64,000 nt of DNA. Origin: Tetrahymena elliotti 4EA (taxonomy: Eukaryota > Ciliophora > Oligohymenophorea > Hymenostomatida > Tetrahymenidae). This document shows, in pieces, positions 37,301 to 48,578 of the stretch. A model generated the notes under the pieces. The model did not search any database, was not told the DNA's origin, and worked only from the letters and a program-made list of their open reading frames with translations. A program made the translations under genes and the position numbers. The number at the start of each line of letters is the position of its first letter. Position 1 is the stretch's first letter. Location: NCBI GenBank assembly GCA_000231825.2, contig JH720310.1:526396-590395 (forward strand), in the 5' to 3' direction.

Positions 37301-39857
37301 TATGCAACAAAACGAAATCATTGTCAAAAAATACATGAGAAAAGTAATTCTTTTAATTCAATATAATTTACTTATTATTAATCTTTTTGGATTTTAAAAT
37401 GTTTGAAATTCTTATTCAAAAATAATTTGAAAACCTCTTTATCAGAGCCTCCAAAAATCATTTATTTATTAAATACCAAAACTAACTATTTTATTAACTA
37501 ATTTATTAAAGGGAGATATTTATATGCACGCAGATTTTCATGGTGCTGCAAGTACAGTAATTAAAAATCCTTTTAAAGATGTTCCTGTTTCTTAACAAAC
37601 TATTGAAGAAGCTGCTATTGCTACTATTTGTCGTTCAAAAGCTTGGGAAGCAAAGATTATTGCTTCAGCTTGGTGGGTTTATGACCATTAAGTATCTAAA
37701 AGGGCAGAAACAGGTTAGAATTATTTATTTATTCATAAAAAATAATCATTGCTTTTTTTGATAAATTGCTAATTTATGTTTATTTTAATTAAAGGTGAGT
37801 TTCTTCCTTCTGGTAGCTTCATGATTAGAGGAAAGAAAAATTTCATTTATCCTGCTAGAATGGAAATGGGTTGCACTCTTCTTTACAAGTTAGATGATTA
37901 GTTTGTTGAAAAGCATTTAAATGATAGAAGAAGAAAGGAAAAAGATGACAATACTACTATTGTTAGTGGTCTTTAAATTGATAACTAAAATGATTTTGAT
38001 GATACTAATTTCGAAATTAGACCAAACTAATAGTTGGATCCTACTTCATCTGAATAAGGATCAGCTGTTGGAACTTAAGATCCCTTCGCTTAATAATCAT
38101 AAAATAAAATTGAATAGGTTCCTATTCTTCTTTAAAAGGCTTCTACTAGTGTCATAGATGAAGAAGTTACCATGATTAAGTTAAATGTTCCTCCTTAACC
38201 TAAACCAAAGAATGCTCAATAAATTTAGAAAGAAATTTAATAAGCTAAATAAAAAAATAAACAACAACAAAAAGATGATAAAAATTAATCTAAAAATGGC
38301 AATGATGCAGGAAAGAAATCTAAAGACCCAAAAGATGGAAAGAAAAAAGATAGCAAAAAGAATGAATCTTCTAGCGAATCTGACAAAGAAGATGAGAAAT
38401 AAAACAACAATAATAAGCCTGTTCCCAGAGGAAAAAAGAATAAAATTAAAAAAATGCAAGAAAAGTATGCTGATTAAGATGAAGAAGAAAGACAACTTAG
38501 AATGCATTTAATTGGTGCTAAGCAGATGAAAGACGTTAAAATCAAGGAAGACCAAGCCTTCTCTAAAAAGAATAACAACAATAAAGAAAAAGACGGCAAA
38601 GGAAAAAATAGCAAAGACAAAGACAACAAACCACAAAAATAAGAGGAAGAAGAAGAAGAACTCGAAATTCCTTGTGGAGTTATTACCAAAAAGGCTGATG
38701 ATTAAATTTCTAAAGGATCTATTGAAGTTGAGGTTTGTGAGGATTTATCTCTTAATTAAATTCCAAGTAAGATTACTGAACAATTATCTGCTGTAGACTT
38801 GAACAAAGACTAAGCTGAAGCAGAAGAAATTGACTTATAAAAACCACAATAACAAGAAGCTTCCTAAGAACCTAAACCAGCTTAATAAAAAGAAAATGAA
38901 GATGAATTAAGTAACCCAGAAGATAATGACAATGAAGAGGATGATGAATTAGCTGAATAAAAAGCCAGTGAATAAAACAAGATAGATGAAGATGTTAAGG
39001 ATGAAGTCATTGACAGTGAATTACAAGAACTCTCAAGATTAGCAACATTTACATATCCTGAAGGTATCAATCAATTAATATTCTCTTTAATAATATTTTA
39101 ACTTATTTAAATTAGAAACCTTTTAATAAATATTTATTCAAATGATTCATATTAAATTAAAATTATCATTCAACTAGTTTAATCAGATAGAAACCTCTGA
39201 ATAAATATTTTTTAAAATACAAATGTTAAATTTTCTTTGAGCTATTTAAGAAGCATTTAAATAAATATTAATACAAATTAATATTATCAATAAATTATTT
39301 CCCTTTAATCATGAATACTTTAATAAATAAGAGACGCTTTTAACTAATATTTATGCAAATTAAAATATTATTAAAGCTTCATTAAACTATTATATTAATG
39401 TTGTAATTTATTTAAAATTAGAAACCTTTTCATTCACATTATTAATGTGTGCTCCTTACAATACTATATCTATTCTCAACAGCAAGTATAAAATTAAACT
39501 TGTTCCAGGTACTCTTAAAAAAGGAAAAGGTAAATAATTTTTAAAGTTGATAAGAATATTAAATAAACAAATAACTAATGTAAAAAGCTGCCAAATCAAT
39601 TGTTCACTTCTTCTAAAGTTCTAAAGATACTAATCAATAGGAGAAAAAGTGTTTAAAGAATATGACAGAATAAGAAATTATCAATTGTATTATTGGTAAC
39701 GTTAAGCTTGCAGGAGCAGGTAAAAAATAAATAAAAAATGATCAAATATTAAAAAATATTTTCATTAAAATTAGGATTACAAAAAATAAAGGACAAAGAA
39801 AAACAAGCAAAGAAGCAAGCCAGAAAAACAAAAGATGCTGCTTCTGAAAAGAAATGA
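34360..39857 (+). CDS. NEMF/Rqc2-type ribosome quality control factor
   Basis: Fourteen exons: 34360-34448, 34571-34659, 34746-34813, 34875-35000, 35072-35148, 35447-35727, 36118-36758, 36814-37143, 37197-37343, 37512-37713, 37795-39063, 39422-39529, 39588-39719, 39775-39857. They give 1213 aa with all phases consistent. The family binds stalled 60S-nascent-chain complexes with Ltn1/Listerin and recruits tRNA for C-terminal tailing. NFACT-N opens with [16 protein letters not shown], then [19 protein letters not shown] has [20 protein letters not shown] near 579-598 and the ADFHGA motif near 622. The NFACT-C domain (about 1107-1213) has [20 protein letters not shown]. Asp14 of the N-terminal motif is kept; the conserved Asp-Arg pair reads Glu101-Arg102. 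There are two long Lys/Glu/Gln-rich inserts (about 190-240 and 760-1100). The protein is longer than the human and yeast versions (about 1,040-1,080 aa). Confidence 0.93.
35810..35990. repeat. three-copy degenerate repeat in intron 6 of the NEMF-like gene
   Basis: Copies start near 35812, 35884 and 35947. Each has an AGCAAATA/AATAGGCTTAATT-like block followed by an AAAAATTTTTT-A and AATAACAATT block. The third copy is partial. They are confined to the 390-nt intron between exons 6 and 7. Confidence 0.6.
39100..39440. repeat. degenerate tandem repeat in intron 11 of the NEMF-like gene, overlapping the 3' splice site
   Basis: A unit like TTAGAAACCTTTTAATAAAT recurs about five times (near 39112, 39188, 39250, 39330 and 39418) with divergence. 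The last copy, AATTAGAAACCTTTTCATTC, contains the inferred acceptor AG at 39420-39421 and the first exon-12 bases. The earlier copies are thus near-copies of an acceptor. Confidence 0.65.
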
Positions 39858-40373
39858 GCATGATTCCAATAAAAATAAAATAACCAAACACCTTCTAATA
39901 AGTAAATAGATAATAAAGAATATATGTTAGTTATTTCTTACTATTTACACAATATTAGCAATCTGCTATAATATTAAGTAATAAACCAAACAAAAAACAA
40001 AAAAACAAAGAAAGAAAGAATTATACATAAAAAGAAATGTAAGTTAGTCTATTAGTAAATATGATGATTATAAAAACATAATTATTGATAGAATACATTT
40101 AAGTAATTTAATTAATTAAAACAAAAATAAGTTTATTGATATATATAAGATTTATGAACCTTCCTTCATTTAATATCTGTTATTTAAAATTTAATACTAT
40201 TCAAAACTCTCATTATTACTTCACTTTTACATTAACTTTTATGTTAAATTAATGTCTATTAGTTTTTGTCTATTTAAGTTATTTTTTATTAAATATTTCT
40301 TTACAAGTTGTATTTTATTTCATTCATCTAAATAAATAATTTAACTATTGTCTAATAATATATATCATTTGAG
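39858..40373. other. short intergenic gap between convergent genes
   Basis: This 3'-to-3' spacer lies between the NEMF-like gene (+) and the ADP-ribosylglycohydrolase-like gene (-). It is AT-rich with no gene seen; it likely holds both polyadenylation regions. Confidence 0.6.
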
Positions 40374-43300
40374 TCAGTCCTTAGAGAAGTAAAATTCTAA
40401 AATTTCTTTAGCAATATTATATCCATTTTTTGGACTATATCTTTCTGGTCTTAAGAAAAATGTAACATTTTCTGGATTAAAATTCATCATTTTTTACAGT
40501 TATTGTTATGGAAGATTTCCAAATCCAATTATAGCTCCTATTAAGCAACCAATTATAGATCCAAATAAACAAGTATCACTATTAAATAAATTAAATGTAA
40601 ATACACTTAATAGATATAAAATGTAAAAAAAATAATAATAAAGTTAAAATTATTACCCTCCGTATGAGAAAATGTTTTAAAGAGAACTTTCAAACCCAAA
40701 ATTATTATAGAAAAAGTAAAATGCCATATAAAGAACAAATTGAAGAGGTTTTTGCTGGATTGTTAGATGGTCGAATACTTTCATTATAGGATTAGTAGAG
40801 TGTTAGAGAATTTCAATAATTTAGCTATCCATTACATGGGTACAGCAAAATTTCATAGTTCTCTCAAAAATACTTTTCCTGTCTAGATTTGAATTGACTA
40901 TTTATTTAATACAGTAACAGGTAACTAAACAAGAATTTGCAAGGAATTAATCAGAAGGATGACTAAACATTGTAGCTAAACTTTTAACAATTTTAATCAT
41001 ATCTTCATCCATTACAGCACTAGTAAAAACAGATAAAAAACAAACTCTTGCCAATACTTCTACATGATTATCTTCATTTTAGGCTTGTAAAAATTTTTAT
41101 TGAATTTATTTGTATAATTCATCTGGTTTAATATCGTCTTGTATTTTAGAAACTTGTCTCAGAGCTTTGTAAAATAATTTATTATCAATATTAAATGGAG
41201 GCCTTGAGTTAATCCACTCAATTAAATTCCCAGCTACTTCTTTTTAATCAAAAACACCATATTTACTACTAAGTCCATACCTTTTTTATGATTTTAATTT
41301 ATTAATAAAATATTTTATCTAAGCAAAGATAAAGTTAATTAAAATAGGGAAATCTTTTGAGTAATTAGTTAATATGTGTATTTTTTCATATCTAAATATC
41401 AATATTACTAAAATAAGAAAAATGTTAATTAAATGTTGTATGGGACGAAGCATTTGAGAGAAATACCTTTATTTCTATTGAAAGAATCATATAAAATTTC
41501 AAACATTTACTTATTAGTTTATTTTACTAATGCTTAAAAAAAATTTTTTATGCTACTTTAAATTATTTTGAAAAATAAAAATGAATTTTTTACCCAATTT
41601 CTAGAGATAATTCAGATATTTCTGAGAGCTATGCTGGATTAGGTAAAATAATGCTAGGTTGATAATCCATATTAATAGATTGTTAAATTTCTTTGATGGA
41701 AAATGACTTTTTATGCCTGATGAATAAACCCATAGAGTCTCCTAAAAAAGAACCAAATACACATCCTAAATAAACATCTAATTTTTTATTGTATATTTCT
41801 GTTCTCTGAAATAAATCTAATTTAGAAATATGCATAGAATTTTAAGTGTTTCTATAACTTGATCTATCTTAGAATTAAGTATTATTTTCAAATTGCAACT
41901 TTTTTTGAGAGTTTCTGGGGTTTTAGTTAGCTTCAAATTAATCAATAATAACATTAAATGAGCTATTTATATTTTTACTTGAAAGAAAAGTTGGTGAATC
42001 ATAACCATCATTATTAACAGCTTATTCATTGTTTTCATTAAATTTTTTATTAGAGTTGTGGCTATTACGAAACTAATTATTGTTGTTTTCATTCATTTAG
42101 ATATCTTTTGAGTTTGATAAATTGAAGTTAACATTTTTAACCTTTTAAACTGCATCTTGACTCTAAACATCAAAAATGTCTCTTTACATTTCATCTTTAT
42201 TTCTTAAATTACTTTTATTTACATAATTGGTTTTCTCTTATTATTTTTTGTGTGTGTTATTTGAAAGAGAATTTTCATTTACTCCACTATTATTATTATA
42301 TGTATTAGGACTTTATTGAACATAATTGTATCCATTTTAATTATTTTATGAGAAATTAACATCTTTTTTGTCAAAGTTATTTTTGCTTTCATATTATTTG
42401 TTATTACTAAAGTAGTTTGCTTCATTTTGTATAATTTAATTGCTGTTATTTTTTGGATTAAATGAATTAAATTACTTATTTTTATTATCATAGATATTTC
42501 CATTGAAATTATCCTTTTCATTCAAACTTTTATTTATTATCACATTATTTTTGAAATTTTCAGGATTTTTTCTATTTTATAGATGTTAATTGATACTATT
42601 GTAATTGTTTTTATCAATAAAATTATTCTTTTTGTTTATATTCAGTTTGAAAATATTTTTATTTTTAAGAGGAGAGTTATTTGGATTATTATCTATTTAC
42701 TAAATTTATACTTAAGGAAGTTACTTTTGTGTAAAGTTCCCTTCTTTTATTTCATGTAGATTTGATGGAGAGATAGGTAAACTGTTAATAATTTGATCTG
42801 TAGTTAGAGGAATATCTATAATAGGAGTATAATTATTTTTATGAAATTTCTCTTGATAATGAGGAGTATGATAATTTGATGGTTCCTGCTACAATTCGCT
42901 TTGATTTAACTATTAAAATTTTTATTTATATTCATTCTAAGCTTTTTATTTCACATTTCCATTCATTTCATTATTTGACTAATTATTATCTTATTCATCA
43001 ATATCTTTCTTTTATCCATTTTTTTTCAGTTTATTATTTTCTTAAATTGCTTCAGTGTAGAAGTTTTCAGATTCTATCAAGTAATTTTGTTTAGTAGAAT
43101 TCTTTAATTTATTTAAGCTATAGTTAATTTTCTCTATTATGTTGAAGATATTTGTGGTTGCAATTTCATTTTTTATTTATTGCTAGTCCTACACTTGTAT
43201 TGTTTAGAAATAAAATTTACTTAAATATTCATCAAATATTATTGTTGAGCATATTGAGAATATAAAATCAGTGTATTCACTCATATAAATAATATCTTGA

Positions 43301-44685
43301 GGTTTTAATTGTCTGTTTTTAGTTGAGATTATTATTTTATTCAAGTTATTTTCTCCACTTGCATTTGCATTTATAGACTATAAAATACTTTCTTGGCTTC
43401 TTTTAAGGAAATAAAGCAAACTGTTTATCAAATAATCCTAAAACACTTCTGGTTTTTCAATATCTTTGCAAGATTGTAAAAATATCTTAGTCAAATATTC
43501 AAAAATAACTTTTCTTAAATTGAAAACTTATTTATCAACAAACTATTAATTTTTATTTAATATTTTATACAATAATAGATCATCTATAAACTAATTAGAG
43601 AGTTCCTGTTAAAGAGGTTCAGCAAGAAGAAAAGTGAACTGATCTTATTAAAAAGAGATTTATTATTTAATAATTAATGCTTGCTAAACACACAAAAAAT
43701 ATTTGTTTATATCTATATTATTTGTCTTGATAGACTGTATATTTTATATCTAAATTTAAGTTTTATGCATAACTATTACAAATATCTGATAGTTGCTTAT
43801 TTCTCTATGTACTGAAGGATTTATATTCAGTTAAGGAGTAGAAGAAAGTTATTATTTTAAAACTTAGAAACATTTATTCATCATTTATGTAGTTTTTAAG
43901 ACAAACTCTATGTTGCTATATCCTGTTAAAGTTATATTTCTGCAGTCAATAAATTATGTATTTATCCCATTATATTAATGCTCTCGAAATATTAAATTTA
44001 TAATAGGAATATAAACAAACTCTTCATTGGCATACTTGCTAAAATATAATTAATCTATGTTAAAATTTGTTGTTTGTTATGATTCTATTTTAGCTTTATT
44101 GATTTAGTCCTTGTTCATATTTTGATTCTGAGGAAATAAATTTTATTATGATTGGTTAAGCATTTCATCAATTGAAATAAAAAGCTCTTGTAAAATTTGA
44201 ATTGAACAGAACTAGTTGAAAATTCTGTCATTTAAAGGCTAAATAAACTTGTTCCCTTGAAATTCTTAAAGAATTACATTGAGTAAACATTAATCATATT
44301 ACAATCTCTACTGGACAATATTCTTCATCTTCTACCAATCGGTAATGAGATTCACAGAGAGAATAGGTACATTTAATTAGTAGCGATTCATTTCAAAGCA
44401 AAACTACTGCTCAAGATACAAGCCTAGAGGTTCATTTATTATTGATTATATTTTTATATTTTATAAATTAGCAATTCTATTAAGCTTTTAATGTGCATTT
44501 ATTTCCTTCGCAAATTCACTTTTAAATAAATGTGATTGTAGTAAAATTGGAATCTAATTTGTATTTATAAATTTAAATTAAGCTTTAATTGTATCTAACT
44601 ATTACTAATCTGTTCCTTCATCACATTCTAGAGTATATTAATCCACTACCTTAGTGTTGCACTATGAGCAACAATTTTACCCCAT
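40374..44685 (-). CDS. long ADP-ribosylglycohydrolase-like protein with N-terminal MGxxCC
   Basis: Minus-strand exons are 44685-41594, 41555-41467, 41407-40657 and 40578-40374, giving 1378 aa with phases matched. The N-terminus MGQNCCSQC has Gly2 followed by paired Cys, the pattern of a myristoylated and palmitoylated membrane anchor; the same cysteines could instead be a small zinc site. Residues 30-560 are helical and unrecognised. Residues about 560-950 are Asn/Lys/Gln-rich and probably disordered. The C-terminal 420 residues match the ADP-ribosylglycohydrolase (DraG/ADPRH) fold: YLGCVFGSFLGDSMG near 963, WINSRPPFNIDNKLFYKAL in the middle, and SYGGDT (1308-1313) with GSIIGCLIGAIIGF. Known members remove ADP-ribose using two Mg ions. 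Here the TDDT-type acidic motif is not recognisable and GGDTDT reads GGDTCL. Fold likely; activity doubtful. Confidence 0.8.
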
Positions 44686-46184
44686 TAAATTATATTGATT
44701 GATTTGAACCTATAAAAATACTAAATAGCTAATTATTAATTAGTGAATAAATCTAAATTAAAGACTTAATTTTCAAAAAATAAATATATTAATGTATCAG
44801 TTAAATATAAATTATTCAAGGCCTAGTTCTTAAATAAAACATAATTATTATTACTTCATTATTATTATTCCTTTACTTTATAGATTTTCTATTCATATTA
44901 TTAAAAAATATTTTAATTAATTATTTCTCATTATTTTATTTTTTTGTTAGATGTTTTAAAACAAATTTACAAATAGAATAATTTAAAAATTATAAAAATA
45001 AAAATGAATTTATAGATTTTATTTAATTAAATTAAGAAAATAAAGAAATGTATAGAAATTTGCAAAATACATGCATGATATTCTAAACAAATTGTACTTA
45101 ATTATTTTTTATTGTAGAAAAAGTAAAAAAATAATAGATTTATTATCAAAAAAATATCTACTTCACTATTCATGAATATAAATAAGTAGTAGAATACTTT
45201 GAAAAAAATAAATTTATTTTAAACTTTTTAAATCATAAAAGTTGAAACTCATTTTATCTTTTAGTTGTAGACAAAATTAAAAAAATATTTTTTTATCAAA
45301 GAATATTTGTTTACTTTACAAAAGCCTATCTCATTTATTTAAATCAATTTTTTCCTTTTTAAAACTCTCTTAATTTAGGAGTATCTTGAATTAAATTTCT
45401 CTCCCACTAAGTATACTCAGTATGTATCACTTATTAAATCACTAAGTAATGATTAATTAAAAGGAAAGTGTATTTTCTCTTGTAAAATTATTAGTAGCTG
45501 TAAAAATTAAAAAAAAAGTCTTTCAAAATTTTTTAGGGCTCAATTTTCTTAGTTATTTAAATATGAGATTCGATGCTGTGATTTTTATAAGAAACAAACC
45601 TTTCGTTGAAAAAATGTTTTAAAAATGAAATTAAATAGTTTTTTTTAAGCCTAATAATTTAACAGACTCGAATGAAAAAAAAAAATTTTTTTTTTGTTTC
45701 AAAGTTTTTTTTGATTATTTTAAATGAGGATTAATCTCGAGTAAAAAAATATAACTAAATTCTCTATAGTATATAATTACATAAAAAAATAATCATTTTT
45801 TAATTTCATGTTTGTATAAATTAAGATTAAACTTTATGAAGAAGAAACAAGAAAGCTTGATAATTGGATTTAAAATGTTATTTACAGATTATGTCAAGAC
45901 CTTTTAAAAGACTACAATATTTGATTTGATGTTTATTTATTTTTTTAAATTACTTAAGTTCCTTTTTTAGTAATGCATGCTAAATATCTTCAATAATAAA
46001 TATAAACAAGTAATGTAGACTTTAGTTTAATATAATAAAAAATAATTTTTCATATGTAAATTCATCAAAAATTGATGTAATATAATGTCATAAACAAAAA
46101 AATGTGGAGTATATTTTAATTTTTTTGATAAAGGCATAGTTAATCTTATCAATTTTTTGTGCTTCTGAATTTGGTTTAAATATC
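44686..46184. other. intergenic stretch left of a relic block
   Basis: AT-rich; no gene was supported. It contains the first copy of a 96-bp direct repeat (45426-45521). Confidence 0.6.
45426..45521 (+). repeat. 96-bp direct repeat, copy 1
   Basis: It begins ATCACTTATTAAATCACTAA and is about 98 percent identical (two visible mismatches) to the copy at 47239-47334. High identity implies a recent or conserved duplication. The pair brackets the surface-protein relic at 46185-46780. Confidence 0.9.
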
Positions 46185-46780
46185 TACTTTTTTAATAATT
46201 TATTATTGCATGTAATATTAAGCATTTATACTTAATCTTCTATCACTGCTGTAGTGTTTTCTCTTTGCTACTGCTAGCTAATTGGAGAAAATAGATACTT
46301 TTTTAATATTTAAATGTTAAAACATTTAATTATCTATCTCATATTAGATATGTGATAACTTATGAATACATAATCTTAAAATTCTAGTATATTTTTAGTG
46401 ATATAGATTATAGAGCAAAGCGATTAAAGTTGTATACTTTACTTTCTTTTTGTAAAAGTATTATATTGTTATTATTTTTCTGATACTATTTTAGCAATTC
46501 TCTATATAAGGAATTGAATTTATGGAATTAGTGGTTTAGGAAGTGCGATTTTGATGATTATGACACTTTGCTTATCATTAAGTACCTTTTAGTAGCTAAT
46601 TAGAATTGTATTGTAGTTTAAGAAATTATCTAAAATTAACAGAGAATGAAATAAAAAAGAAAAATAATGAGAATTAGATATTTTAATAGATAAATGTTAA
46701 TTTCCTCCAATGATACAAAATAAAATTCAAAATATTTAATATTCTAATTCTTTTAAAAAGCTAATATACAAATTTTAATA
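46185..46780 (+). pseudogene. relic 3' end of the cysteine-rich surface-protein family (copy A)
   Basis: This segment matches the membrane-domain region of the intact gene at 48579-53567, best against 52720-53400. A peptide SSITAVVFSLCYC aligns with SSITAVVFSICYC of the intact protein. The next blocks (GATATAGATT-ATAGA, then TTTCTTTTTGTAAAA) are also shared. The frame is then broken by TGA codons and shifts. A piece of roughly 170 bp between the GISGL and GSVILI coding segments is absent, although the other relic at 56230 retains it. No start or cysteine repeats are present, so this is a decayed fragment, not a gene. Confidence 0.8.
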
Positions 46781-47238
46781 AACTGGAACCTTGTCATAAT
46801 TGACTAAGAAATAAATAGGATCTTAGAGTTTCTTAAGGAGTATTTTTTTCCATAAGATAAAATAATAGATAAACTAATATTTAATCTTAAAAAAAATTAT
46901 ATAAAAAAATATCTAAAAAAGACTCTATCTAAATAATCTCAAAAATATTCATAACTTGAATTTTAAAATGTGGGTGAAAATAAAATACATTATTATAGTT
47001 GATTCTTTTAAAAATAAGTTATTGTTACTTTGATAAATGAAAAGAGTTTAAAATAGCTATTTTATCCTAAGCATAAATATTTATTTGATTTCTAATTTTT
47101 AATTTTATCAATCATTACAAAAACTTAAAAATTGATATTTTAATTAAATTAAAAATATTTTTTTGTCCCAAATATTTTTTGCACTACCTTTTAATATCAT
47201 CCTATTATTCATTTGATAGATAATAAATTTATTGATTC

Positions 47239-47334
47239 ATCACTTATTAAATCACTAAGTAATGATTAATTAAAAGGAAAGTGTATTTTCTCTTGCAAAA
47301 TTATTAGTCGCTGTAAAAATTAAAAAAAAAGTCT
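47239..47334 (+). repeat. 96-bp direct repeat, copy 2
   Basis: Second copy of the repeat at 45426-45521, same orientation, offset 1,813 bp. It follows directly after sequence (about 47126-47235) that is also found near 56938-57055. Confidence 0.9.
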
Positions 47335-48578
47335 GATTAATTATTGTTCTATTTTTCCTAGTCGCAGCTTTTTAAATCTGAATACTCTTAAACAACTGAT
47401 TTTTTAATATCTTTATATATATGTTCGTTTTTTTTTCCTCTTCCAATATTTTTTATGAATGTTTAGACTTTTTCATTTTAATTTACATTAAATTTATAAA
47501 AAACTATTTACTAAGAGGAATAAGAAAGAGGAAACAAATTATAGACCTCATCACTGCTAAATAAATATTTTATAATACCCTTCTAAAAATTAAAATTTTC
47601 AAAGTCCATTTTATGAAATGTATTTATAAAACATGGAAAATCAAATAGATTAAGATAAATATAAATAATCTAAACAAGTCTATAATCGAGAGCTTTTATT
47701 TATTATTATTCTAAAATTGATAATTTACCACAAAAAAAAATTAAATTGACAAACGAATATAATGATTTTGGATTACACAGTAAAAAAATTTAATTTTGAT
47801 GATCTCATTTCTTGTGGATAATGAATTATAGATTTTGCAAAAGTCACAAAATCTAGCTTACAAGCAAAGTTAATCAATAATCTTTTTCTTTGATTATTAA
47901 AATTTCTATCTTTTTTAATCATAATTGTTATTACAAGAGATAAAAGCAATTTCAAATTTCATAAAATCCTTAATTGGAAATTAGTAAATAATCTATTAGT
48001 GCTTGTCATAATATCTTTTAGTAGGTATCGATATTTTAATTTGTGGTCACTACTTAAAGATATTTTATTTTAATTAAATAATTGAGATATTACATTATTA
48101 ATAACTTAACTTTAGATTATTTACCTTTCTTCCCTACCTATTAAAAAATTGTGTAGTAACTTTTGGATTTTTATCTATCTCTGTTAATTTGTTTACTTTT
48201 TCTTTTGAAATAATAGTTTTTTTTAGATTTTTAAAGCAGAATAAATGATAATACAATGAGAATTTTTAATATTATCACAAAAATACTAAACTTTAAAGAT
48301 AATTATTTGAAAAACTTTAAAAAATTGATAAAAAAAGAAAGTTTATTTTTATCTTAATCAAGGTTAAAAGGATAAATCTTTTTTATTCAACTCTTAAGTT
48401 TTTTTAAAGTCTCCTTAAATCAAATAAATTATGTTTTGATAAACACTCTTATCCTTAATTAAAGTAGATGAAATACAGAAATTATATTTGATTTATTGTG
48501 TTTACAATGCTTTTTTGAAATTATCATTTGAAAGATTCATTTAGAATTTCAAACAAAATTTCATCAAAAATAGGTGAG
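47335..48578. other. intergenic stretch upstream of the surface-protein gene
   Basis: No confident gene. A minus-strand frame near 47773-47955 has weak coding-like codons but no family match or gene structure I can support. The promoter of the surface-protein gene must lie here; no element is recognisable. Confidence 0.5.

Noticed and set aside
38181..39070. Poly-Ser/Phe/Leu frames on the minus strand
   Set aside because: They are the complement of the Lys/Glu/Asp-rich linker of the NEMF-like protein.
42279..42521. Basic Ile/Met-rich minus-strand frame
   Set aside because: It is an out-of-frame shadow of the Asn-rich region of the ADP-ribosylglycohydrolase-like protein.
45426..47334. Interpretation of the 96-bp repeats as transposon long terminal repeats
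   Set aside because: No polymerase or integrase sequence lies between them and the interior is only surface-gene relic, so the repeats are reported without that label.
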